Notes under the pieces: generated by a model
Database searches by the model: none
Told to the model about the DNA's origin: nothing
The model's input: only the letters and a program-made list of their open reading frames with translations
Shown here: piece after piece, positions 27,401-39,400 of the stretch
How positions within the stretch are numbered: the first letter of the stretch is position 1
Layout of the letters: the number at the start of each line of letters is the position of its first letter
Program-made: the position numbers and the translations under genes
From: Elusimicrobiota bacterium
GTDB taxonomy: Bacteria > Elusimicrobiota > Elusimicrobia > JACQPE01
NCBI GenBank assembly: GCA_016180815.1
Contig: JACPAN010000009.1
Coordinates: forward strand, 1-64,000
Length of the DNA stretch: 64,000 nucleotides
Direction of reading: 5' to 3'

Positions 27401-30400
27401 ATGGTAAGACCTACCCTGGGGAAGGGGAGTTGTCTGAGCAAAGGCCGAGGAGATGTCGCCATTGGCGCCGATCGGCGCATATTCAACAGAAGTAACGGCG
27501 GCTCCCCCGCCGGCAATATAGATTCGACCTTTGTAAATTGTCGCCGAATGGGTATTTCTTGCCGTATTTAAGGTGAATGAGCCTGTGTTCCATCCGCTAA
27601 TGGTGCCATCGGCGGCTGTAACAGGATTGCTGTAATAGACGGTATTGCTGTTGATGCTGCCGTCATCGGCCCCGGCCGTGAAGTAAATCCTGCCGTTGTA
27701 AGAATCCGTGGCGCCGCTGTAGCGCGGCCCGGGCAGGGCCGACGTTGTCGTGAACGTTGTCGGCAGAACTTCTGAAAACGAAGGCGCCAGCGGCGATGAA
27801 TGATCCTGCGGGTAAAACGGCCCGTAGCAATTGGCCGCCCTCCCATCGTCATTGCGAGGGCGAGAAACGCCCGAAGCAATCTCAAAAAGAGATTCGTTCG
27901 ACGCCGCATCCCTGGCATTGATGCGCACGAAATAAGCGGTGGAGGTGGACAGCGTCGTGCCCGTGAGGGAGGTTGCCGATGTCCAGCCGGAATCAGCGGT
28001 CGGCGTGCCGGAGCAATCCGGTGAAGTGGAGATTTCAATTTTAGTTGGAGTCGCATGGAGTCCCGAACCGCCGGAATCCGCGGGGGCTGTGACAGTGACG
28101 GTTAATTGTTGATGCGCGCTGGAGGCGACTCCGTTGATGGGGATGTCCGCCGCGTAAACATTGGGCGTCGCAGCCAGAGCGTCCTTCCACCCGCCGATTG
28201 TGTACATTTTATTGCCGTACACGGCCGTGGCGCCGTAGCGCAGCGTGGCCAGACCGCTGCCCACGGATAAAGCCGTATCCGCCGTCCACGCGCCCAGGGT
28301 TCCATTGCCGGCGATCGCAGCGTAACGGACCTCGTTAGTGTCAGCGAAACCTCCAAGAATATAGAGTTTATTATTGAAAACAGCGGACATATGGTAACCC
28401 CTGGCTGTTGTCAGGGCGGTTTCAGAGCGCCATGGTCCCAAATTACCGGCCGCGTCAATGGGCGTTGCTGAGTAGACGGCGCTTTGATAGCCGACGCCGT
28501 TGACATAGCCGCCCATTACATAGATTCTGTTGCCGTAGGCATTGACGCTATGCAGCGTTCGTCTTTCGGGCAAAGGCATGGTGGCCCGCCAAGACCCAAG
28601 CGTTCCGTCGGCATTGATCGCGGCTACATACACATGACTTGTGATTTTGGTTTCGTTAAAGCTCGCGTCCCCGCCAAGGGCATAGAGAAATCCGTTTAAA
28701 GCCGCGGCCCTAATATAGCGTCCGTTGGCCGTGGGCAGGTAATTGGCTGAATTGTTGGTCCAGGAAGTGATATTGCCCGAAGCGTCGGGTTGCGCATAAA
28801 TAACCATATTGGTCGGGGAGCAGCCTTCGCAGGGCGCTCCGCCGACAAGATAGATGCGCCCGTTGTGAGCAGCCGCGCCGTGTACGGAATTCATGGCGCT
28901 GGGGGAAGTCGGCAGCGCAGCACTGGCCTGTTGCCAGGCGCCCAAAGAACCGTCTTTGGCGATGGCTGCATAGTACGCATTGTTATTGGAATTGCCTCCG
29001 ATCATGTAAAGGCGATTATTGAGGATTACGGCTGAGTTCGAATAATCAGCAACCGGCGCCGTGGAAACAACGGGCCAGCCGAGCGGGGTCCCTTGCGCGA
29101 GCGTGCCGGGCAAAGGCGGCGTCGCATCAACATTGACGGTATATGTTGTTTCGCCTTTATTGCCGCCTTGGTCATAGGCCGAAACCCGAACCCGGTTGAC
29201 GCTGCCTTCGCCCAAGTTGACCGCCGGCCGCTCGCAGATATAGGTGTACGATGAAGCGCAGCCGCCGTTATCCCGCCAGCCGTAATTGCCCGTGCCCCCG
29301 TCGCTTTGATGGACGCAATCGTCGGCGCCGCCCGGATAGCCGCCGACCCATTTGGTGAAAGTGACCGGCGTGCCGTCGGACCAGACGAAAGTGCCCTCGT
29401 TGTCGAGGTCGTTTAATCCGACGGCAAAGGCGGTCGTTTCAGCCCCGCCGATGATCTGGTTTTTGACGAAGGAGTATTCCTCGAAGCTGTTCATGGAAAC
29501 AAGATCGCCGTTGTTCTGGCGGCAGGTTTCCTGAGCCGTAATCCACGGCGCCGCGCCCATGTTCTTGTAACAGTTATTTTGAATCACGCTCCCGTTGGGT
29601 CCCTTGGTCCAACCCGAGGGGCAGACGGTGGCAGGAACTCGGGCAGTCAGGGTTTCGAGACTGGTTGAGCCCCCGGCGCCGGTGACTGCGATTGATCCTG
29701 GCTGAATGCGGAAATAATTGGCCCCGGAATCCGTTGAAATTGCCACTTCATGCGTGCGGTTGACGCCCCGGCGGTACTCCGCCTCGATTTCCGCCTGGCT
29801 GCGGGCGTAGTTGAAAATTTTGAATTCGTCAATTTTGCCGCCCCAAAAACCGGTCGGGGTCTCAAAATAAGTTCCTATTTTAATGGGTTCGCTATTGTTA
29901 ACAGGCGCGCTTTGGGCGACGCTTCTATCCAAGGCGCCGTCGACATAAAATTTAGACGTAGAGCCGTCATTGGTCCACGTCACCAGGTGCCAGCGTCCAT
30001 CATTGATTGGGGTCCTGGCATTGACATAGCCGTTTTTAAAGGCATAAAGGACGCCGGGCTGGCCTGCGCTGGATATGTTAGAGTGGGCGCCAAAAATCCA
30101 CCCTTTGGTTTGATCCCCGCTATTGATTTTTCCGGCGATGGCGCGATAAGTCGCGGTTGAAATTGTGTTGACCCAGGCTTGAACCGTCATGGCGGCAAGG
30201 CTATTGGCCGCTGTAATCGTTGTTAGGGCCACGTAATCGCCGCCGGTGTTGAAAGTCAAGGCGTTGCCAAAAATTCCTGCAGTCCAGGCAGCGCCGGTAA
30301 TGGTGCCCACGGCGCCGTTTGAGGATATATCCATGGCAGTGGTGCCTGAGCCTTCGTCAAAGGGCAGATAAAGAACAGTGGTTGATGATGGTTGATTGCC

Positions 30401-33400
30401 GATGGTTGATAAGCCCGAGCCCGTGTCTTGGACGTCAAAAATCAGATTTGGGTTGAGAATATTGGTCCAGTTTCCGGTCAGAGTGATTGTTGAGCCCTGG
30501 GCGTTTGAAATTTGATCGTTTGAGATGGCAGGATTGGCCGCTGCAATAGCGACGGTCAAATCTTTCATGGCGATATTGCCGATGGCGTCCATGCTCATGA
30601 TGCGTAGACGGTTGTTCGTGGCGTGCTCCTGAAGGAAAGGCGTCTGGGATGAGGTTAAAACCTCTCCGGCCCAAGATGTCTTGGCTCCCCCGGTGACGCC
30701 CAAAAGATGGTAGTTGGGGGGGATGGTGGAAATCGAAGGCAAAGAGGACCAGGTGTTGGAGCTGATGTAATTTGTTCCGCCGTCTAAAGAATATTTGAAT
30801 CGGGAGCCATTGAACTCCATCCAAATTTCATCATCGCTTAAGGCGCGCTTTATGAATTTGATTTCATCTAAAGTGCCGTTGGTGCAGTTGCTGCCGCCGC
30901 CAAAAGGGCAGCCGATGTAAATAGCGCTGGCGGGCTCAAGCTGAAGCGCCGTGTTGCCCATGCTTTGTAAAACGCCGTCCACATAAAGCCTATCCCTGGC
31001 CCCTGTGGCGTTAGGATCATAGACGCCTGTAATCATGTGCCAGTTGTTATCATCCACTCGGCTTGTGGCGTTGATGGCGACATTGTTTTGCCAAAAGGCA
31101 GGAGGAGAATTAGCACCGATGGCTGTATATAAGACGAAGCCGTCCCCGCCGCCGTTAAATTGAGCGAACGAATATTTATATTCCGCCGCAGCAGGTCCCT
31201 TAAACCAGAATGATGCGGTGAAAGCCGAAGGGTTGAAGCTTGGGTTGGCGGGGATAATCAGGTAATCCCCGGTTCCGTCCAAAGCCAAACCGCTGCCCGT
31301 ATGCCCGCTTCCGGTTTGCTGGGCGTTGCCCAGAATTTGCGTGGGGTGATTGCCGTGACCGGACTTATCCCTGGGCGGCCATTCTTCGAAGTCCAGATAA
31401 AGCGCGGTGTCCGAGGAAACAGAAACAGCGGCCGAGGAAATTCTTAAGGCCGCCGGGCCCGCGCTTTGCGCGGTCAATCGAATATTGGGCGTGATATCGT
31501 TGCTCGTCACCGTCGGATCGCCGCAGCCGGCAAAGGCGTCCCCGTCGTGCGCCTGGCATTGAACCGAGGAGAACGTGGGCGCGGCATAGGGGATATCAAC
31601 GGTGGTCGCGGGAGCCGTGGACACATTACCCTGGCGGTCGCGGATTAAATAAACCATTTGATTGCTCGTTGCGTGCGCGTTCCAGAAATTGACGGTTCCG
31701 GTCGCGGTCTGGACTGCCGTTGTGCCGTTGGTTCCGGCAACCTGCACCGCGCCGACCGGCGTGTGCGTGGAAGGATCGATAACCCAGGTCGCGCCGCCGT
31801 CGCGCGTGAATTTACGGGCGCCGGAGAAATAATTGGCAGCTATTTCTTCCGGCGAAAGAATTCTATTTGACAGGCGCACCTCATCAATACGGCCGCGGAA
31901 CGTGTTGCCGCCGCCGTTAGAGCTTCCAATGACGATATTGCCAGGCAAAGTGGCCAATTGCGTGGATGTGACGCGCGCTGTTTCTTTGCCGTCAAGATAA
32001 ATAATGAACAAGTCGGCGTCATTATCGGCTGTTACCACGAAATAATGCCAGGCTGGTAAATTGTTTTTGTACTGATCCCGCCCTGTCGCGAACCCCATCG
32101 TGCCGCCATTGCCGTCCAATCTCAATCCCCCGACGCCGTTGTCATCCACGGCCATGCGGAAATTGGTTGCTTCATCCATGACCATCCATTGGAGCGCGGC
32201 GTCGGCCACGGTTTGATAGAACCAAAGCTCAGAAGTGATTTTGGTGGCGTTGACGAGAACGCTGATCGTGCTGACCCGCACGTATTGCCCGTCAGCTGAT
32301 GATTCCATGGCATTGCCGAAGCGCCCGTTGGCGGTTTGCGCCAATCCATTTGGTCCTATGGTGCTGATGACATTGGCATACCCGGATTTATCCACCGGCG
32401 GCCATTCTTCGAAGTCCAGATAAAGCACGGTGCCGGAGGAAACACCCAAAGCCTGTTGCCCGATGGCCAAACCGGAATTCGCGTCCTGGACATTCATACG
32501 AATGGTGGGCGTTGAAATATCAATGCCTGCGCAGGTATTGCCCGATGCCGCCACCCAGGTTGTTTCGTCTTTTTTGCGGCATTGGATGGAGGATAACGCC
32601 GGGCGTGCGCCGTCAAAGTCATAAGGGCCGTAATCCCTGATCGCGCCCACCGATTCTGGCGCTTTATAGCCGACCACGTGCAAATACCACGATCCCGTTG
32701 CCGTGGCCGTCATCGTGGCTTTTCCGGCATTCCACAAGATGCCTTCCGTATGCGGGTCCCCGCCCCAGGCATGGGTCGGACTTTGATCCCAGAGATAATG
32801 GATGTGGTCGATGCCCTGAGCGCCGAAATTGGCGTTGAAAATGAAATTGGGATCGCCGTACCAGGTGGCGGTGGAGCGCTGTCCGGTCACATCCGGGATC
32901 GCGACTTTGATGGTCGTCAGCGCGGAGGCCGCAGGGATGGTGGCCGAAGCCGCGGTGGCGTCGTACGCTCCCTTCCAGCGCAGATAAATCGTGCTTGAGA
33001 TTTCAACGCCGACGGTATTGTCGTTGGCCGCGGAACCCGAGATGTCCAGGGCGATGAAAAAGTCCACGTTCTGTCCCTGGCGCACCGTGCGCGTGCCCTG
33101 ATCGATGGACGTGACCGTATACGTCGTCCAATCCGAGGAGAAGCTCTGCGCTCCTCCTAAAACCGTGTCTTCGCTCAAGTTGAACGCCCCGTTGCCGTTG
33201 TCGCGATACACGCGCACCGCGGACACGTCGCCGTCGACCCCGGTGCCCAGCCTCCTGACCGTGACCGAAGAAATTTCCGCGGTGCCCGAATCCACGGAGA
33301 CCCGGAATTTAAGCATGGCCAATCCGGTTTGCCCGGAAAAGGCTTCAAAGGGCGCGAGCGTGCTTGTGGACGTGACGCTGACGCTGCTGGGCCCGTCCGC

Positions 33401-36400
33401 GACCGAGGCCTGGCCGGAATCCAGAGGGAACGACGTGCCGAACGCCCGTGCTCTGGCCGGCGCCGTAAAGGCCAAGGCATTGACATCCGCAACGCGAAGC
33501 CCGACGGTGGTGAAGGGCAGGGCCGAAACTTTGGGCCGGACCGTGACGAAATAAGTTTTGGTTGAGACGCTTAAATTGGCCTGCGGCTGGCCGCCCGCGA
33601 TGGTGACGGTCGAGGAGCCTTGGCTGAACGATGCCAAGTCCCCGATCCTGATGTCCGAGGCCGAGGACCATTGCCCGTTGCCGTCGTTGTCGTACCAGAT
33701 CGAAACTTCCTGGATGTCCGCGTCCGGCAAATCGCCTAATTTCAAAACGTTCAAGCCTGAAAAATACGCGGTTTGATTGAGCTCGGTCCAGAGGCGCACT
33801 TTTAGCGTCGTGGTCGTGGCGTCTTGCTGGACGGCCGTTTGAGCCATGTCCGTCACCTCGGCGTAAACCGCGATCGGCACGAAGTAGGGTCCGAAACAGC
33901 CGTTCCAATCGGATTCATTGAGTTGAGCGTCCCGGGCCTTAACCCGGGTGTAATAGGATGTTCCGCCTTCGATGGAGTCTGAATAGCCCAGGGATGTCGA
34001 GGCCATCCAGCCGGAACTGCGATAAGTCCAGGAACAGTCGGGCTTTGACGAAACTTCGACGAAATACGGATTGGCGGGCAGCGCGATATTGTCGACGGCC
34101 GGGCTAAAGGAGATGTTCAAATCACGCGGCAGGGGGATGGTGATGCCGGAAACCGGAACAGAGGCTGAATAAACCGTGCTTTGAGACGTAGCACCGTTGC
34201 GTCCTCCGATGAATAAAAGGGTGTTATTGGCCGCCAGCAGCAAGGCGTAGTCTCTAGGCAAGGGCAGCAGATTGGAACCCGCGGTCCAAGCGCTCATTAA
34301 TCCGTCTTTATTAATGGATGTGAAATATGGGGTTCGGGCTATTGTTCCACCTTGGTAATTGCCGATGCGATAAAGCCTGTTGTTTAAGACGACCATGTCG
34401 TCTGTGTATCCAGGCTGTGGATGATCATTGCCGGTTTGTGTCCAGGGACCGATGCTGCCGTCGCCCAACGCTTGGGCGAAAACAGCGTCGCCGCCCGCGC
34501 AGCATCCTTGGTAACCCCGGCCCACGGCATAAGCTTTACCGTTGAAATAAACGCTGCCGCGTTGACTGCTGTCCGCTTGATACATCGGATGGATTTTTCT
34601 CCAGGAGTCTAAAGTTCCATCGGCGTTGATTTTTGCGGAAAACGACCCGGCGTCGGGGCCCAGGGCGTAAAGATAACCGTTGGCCGCAAACACATTGGGT
34701 TCGTTGAGCGTCGTCGGCAGACTCGGGGCTGAGTTCCATGATCCCAAAGTGCCGTCAGGGTTGACCGTGGCGTAAACAACGGTGGGCGTGGCGTATCCAC
34801 TGACCACATACATCCGGCCGTTATAGACGACAACCCCGGGAGCGCTGCGCGCTGTGGCCAAGGCATTGCCGGATAATTCGCTCCAGCTTGAGATGGTGCC
34901 GGTTGAATTGATCGTGCCCATGTAAATCGTGTTTAAGTAGGTGGGTATCGTGCTGTCATAACCGCCTACGACATAAACGCGGCCGTTGTAAACAACCCCG
35001 CCGGGGCTATAAATGGGTCTGGGCAGGGCCGCGGCCGTCGACCAAGCGACGGGTTCCCCGGTGGATGTAAAGCTCGGCGGCAGGGGAGGCGTTTTATCTT
35101 CCGTGTAAAACGGCCCGAAGCAGCCGTTCGCTTGCTCGTTTAGGGCCGCGTCGCGGCTTTTGGCTTGGATGAAATAGGCGGTCGCCGTGGAAAGCCCGGT
35201 CGCGGAAAACGGCCCGTTGCCCGTGGTCCATCCGGAATCATAAATCGGGGTCCCGCTGCAATCAGTAGTGCTGGTCACGATCACGCGATGAGGCGTGGCA
35301 TGAAGCCCGGAGCCCCCGGATTTGTCGGCTGCCCCGGCTGAAAAAGAGACGTCGAGTTGCCCATGAACGGTCGAGGTAACTCCGGGGAAGGAAAATTCGC
35401 CGGCTAAAACCGAGGTTTGATAAGTACCGCTGTAAGGATTGCCGCCGAAAACATACACCTTATTGCCGTAAGGGACCACTTTGCTTGAGGAGCGGCCCGT
35501 GGACAAGCTGACTGAGAAATTGCTCCAGGAGCCCGGACTGCCGTCGCTGTTTAAGGCCGTATAGGAAACAGTCGTTTGATTGGCGGCGCTATTGCCGCCG
35601 GATTTAAACAGGCGGTTGTTAAACAGGGCGTATCCTGAGCCTTCCGCCAGCGGGTTGACCGTGTTTTGCAGCCAAGTCCAGGTGGAGAGCCTTCCTTCCG
35701 CGTCCGTGACTTTGGCGTGCCAGAGATCGTCCGCTCCGGAGTTGGAGCCGTTGATGCCATAAAGCGTGTCCCGGAATCCGATGAACTGCCATGCGTCGTT
35801 TCCGCCTGCCGTGAATTCGGGCATGGAAAACGGATTGAGTTTCCAGGAGCTTAAATTGCCGTCGCTATTGATTTTAGCGACCCAGACCGAGGTGCTGGTG
35901 CTATAGGTGTAATCCGTGCGGTAATAAATAAAGCCGTTCATTTGCGCGGCAACCGCTGCGTTGTTTTCGCCGAAGCGGTTGCTCGGTAAATAATTGGCGG
36001 ATGAATCCACCCAAGCCCCTAAAGAACCGTTGCTGTTGATGGGTGCGTGCCAGAGAGTATTTTGGCGCACGCCACCGGCATTTAAGCCTCCTAAAACGTA
36101 AATACGTCCATTGTGGGCGAAGGCCCCATGAGCATAGCGCACCGCGGGCATGGACGTGTCCGCGACCCAGGTCCCGATTTGTCCGTCCGCGTTGACGGGC
36201 GCGCGATAAACGCCGGCTTGGGCATTGGCGGCCGAACAGTCGGAATTGATGATTCCGCCCAGCAGGTAAAAGTTTCCGCTGGCGGCGACGACTTGATAAA
36301 AGCAGCTCAAATTAGCCGGCACCGTTGAAATTTGCGGCCAACCCAGGGGTTCGTTCATGGCGAAGGTGGGCGGCAGGGGAGCCGTGAAATCAACGTTGGC

Positions 36401-39400
36401 GGTGTAGGCCGTTTCAGTTTTATTGCCGCCTTGATCGTAGGCGGAAACTCGGACCCGGTTGCTTGAGCCTTCTTTGAAGGTGACAGCCGGCATTTCGCAC
36501 AAATCGCGCATGCTGAAAGCAGTCGCGCAACCGATGGGGCGCCAAAAAAGCCAAGTGCCGGCGCCCGGGTTGCCTGTATCCACATAAGCGCAGCTTTCCG
36601 TGCCGCTTGGCCAAGCTTGCCAGCGGTTATAGGTCACGCCGCTGCCGTCCGCCCAATAATCGCTGCCCTGCGTGCCCTCGATGCCGAAGGCGGCTCCATT
36701 GCTGGCGCCGATGGCCGTGTGATTGGGAGCTAGATAGCCGCTGCTGAGCAATCGATGGAGAATGAATTCCCATTCGTCGGCGGTATTGATGGAGACCAGA
36801 TCGGCTCCCATGTTGCGGCAGGCGTCGCGAGCCCGGGTCCAGTCGACATTGACGCTGCCTAAACGATAGCAGGACTGGGCGAAGGAGGAACCTGCCGGCC
36901 CGCGCGTCCACCCCGCGGGGCAGACTGCAGGCGCCATATTGGCCGTCAGCAATTCCAGGCTGTTGGAACCGTCCACGCCGGAAACCGCCACGGACGCGGG
37001 CTGGATGTTGAAATAGTTGGAACCGGAATTCGTTGAAATCGCCACTTCGTGCGTGCGCGCGATACCCCGGCGGTATTCGGCCTGGATTTCGGCTTGGGGC
37101 CGCGCATAGTTCAATATTTTCACTTCATCGACAGCGCCCACCAGGGAGCCCCACCCGAAGAGAGGCTCTCTGCCGATTTTGATGGTGCCCGTGCTGTTGA
37201 TGTTGAGAGCATGAGCAATCGTCGTGTCCAGCGCGCCGTCGATATATATTTTTGTGGTTGAGCCGTTATTGGTGGCAACGAGGAAATGCCAACGCCCGTC
37301 ATTGACGGGAGTCTTGGCGTTGTCATAGCCGTTGGTTAATAAAAAAGTAGGCGCGCCGGTTATGCCGCCGCTTCCACCCAGGAGAAAAGTGAAGTACGGT
37401 GTAACGCCGGGACTTTGTTTGCTCAAGATGGTTCGCAACGAGCCGGAGTTTATTTTTAGCCATGCTTGAACCGTGATGGCAGTTAAGCTGTTGGCGGCCG
37501 CTATCGTGCTCATTTCAACGTAATCCGAGCCGTCAATATACAAGCCGTTGCCCAAAACCCCGGGAACCCAACTGGGGCTGTCGAAGAAAGTGCCGACGGC
37601 GCCATTGGAGGATAAATCAAGAGTCGTCGTTCCCGATCCTTCGTCAAAAGGCAGATAAAGAACAGTGCGGCTGGATACATCATGCGTGGCCAAACCCGCG
37701 CCCGTATCTTGAATATCCGTGATGATATTAGGGTTGAAGATATTCGTCCAGTTAGACGCGATGCCGGATAGCGATGTGCCGAATGAATTGGTGATGCGGT
37801 CGTTGGAAATGGCGGGATTGGCGGCGGGTATGGCTACAGTCAACTCTTTTGTCACGATATTGCCGATCGCGTCTTGGGCATAGTAACGGATTTTGTTGTT
37901 GCTCGCGTGTTCTTGAAAAAACGGCGTTTGCGTGGACATCATGACCTCGGCTTCCCAGGATAGGCGTGCGCCCTCTTGTAATTGAGCGAAATTGCGAAGG
38001 ATATGGTAATTGACCGGAGCGGAGTCGATGGCCGGGACGCCGGCCCAAGTGTTGGAGGAAATCCAAGTGGTTCCGCCGTCCGTTGAAAAGCGAAAGCGCG
38101 TGCCGTTGTAGTCGGACCAGATTTCATCCTCGGTCATGGCGCGCTTGACGACTTTGATTTCATCCGCGGTGCCGTTGACGCATAAACTGCCGGATTGTCC
38201 GCAGCCGATATAAACGGCGGCCACCGGGTCATAATTTGCGGCCACGTCATTGCTGTTGTTCAACACGCCGTCGATATAGAGTTTGCGCCGGGCGCCCGAG
38301 GCATTGGGATCATACACGCCCGCGATTAAATGCCATTTATTGTCATTAAGCAGCATGCCGATGGAGCCGACGGCATTTTGATCGCTGGCAAAAAACTGGG
38401 GGCCGCCGACACCGCTCGATGCGTCCAGCACGAATCCCCCGTCCGTGGATCCGGCGTATTGAGAAAAAAGCCTTTGTTGAGCCGGATTAGTAAATTTCAC
38501 CCAGGCCATGACCGTGGCCGCGGTTTGGCTGTCCGTGGGAAACCCAGCGCCTGCGGGCATGGCCAAATAATCCCCGGTTCCGTCAAGCAGCAATCCTTTG
38601 CCGATACGGCCCGAGGTGGTTTGCTGGGCATTGCCGTAGATTTGAGTCGGATGATTTCCGTACCCTGATTTATCCCTAGGCGGCCATTCTTCAAAGTCCA
38701 GGTAAAGCACGGTGTCCGAAGAGATGGAAACAGGGGCCGTTGAAATGCGCAAGGGCGCCGGGGCATTGGCCTGAACCGTAATGCGCAAGTTGGTTGTGAT
38801 ATCGTTGGCGGTCGCTGTCGGGTCCCCGCAGGTGATGTAGGCGGCGCCGTCTGAAGTTTGACACTTTTCATTTGTGAACGAGGGCGCGGTGTAGGGAATT
38901 TCCATGGTGGTGACCGGACCGGTGGACACATTGCCGGCTTGATCGCGGATCAAATACACCATTTGATTGTTCGTGGTATGAGCGTTCCAGAAATTAGCCG
39001 TTCCCGTGGCTTTTCTGACAATCGTGTCTCCGGTCGTGCCTGCGATCTCGACCGCGCCTGTGGCCAGGTGAGTCGAGGGATCGATGACCCAGTTCGCGCC
39101 CCCGTCACGCGTGAATTTCCTGGCGCCGGAAAAATAATTAGTCGCGATTTCTTCGGGGGAGAGCGCGCGTTTTGAAATACGGAGTTCATCGATTTTTCCC
39201 TGGAAATTTCTGCCGCCGACGGCTACGGCGTCGCAGCCGATGTCAAGATTTCTGTTGAAAGTCGGGGCCGCAACTCCGCTTTGCCGGCCTAATTCCTTGC
39301 CGTCAAGATAAAGAACATTTTCCGTGGCCGCGTTGTTCCAGGTGGCGGCCAGATAGTGCCACTCGGCTTTGTTGGAGTCGAATTGATCCTGTTTTGTTGC

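Larger units (their letters stand above)
25560..32904 (-). repeat. Supermodule 2 of the giant protein
   Basis: Same order as the others: WYGDPNF Fn3-like (32,910-32,590); LamG-A with LDFEEWPPVDKSGY (32,480-31,750); LamG-B (31,440-30,740); LamG-C (30,400-29,720); C-type lectin (29,628-29,220); Kelch A (29,110-28,140); linker with palindromic repeat; Kelch B (27,790-26,790); Fn3; two beta-sandwich repeats (26,530-25,560). Spacing from supermodule 1 is about 7,345 bases. DNA differs clearly between copies, so the duplication is old. Confidence 0.82.

Noticed and set aside
21855-36926. Diversity-generating retroelement target in the C-type lectin domains
   Set aside because: No reverse transcriptase, accessory gene or template repeat is in the window, and the copies do not show adenine-focused variation in near-identical DNA.
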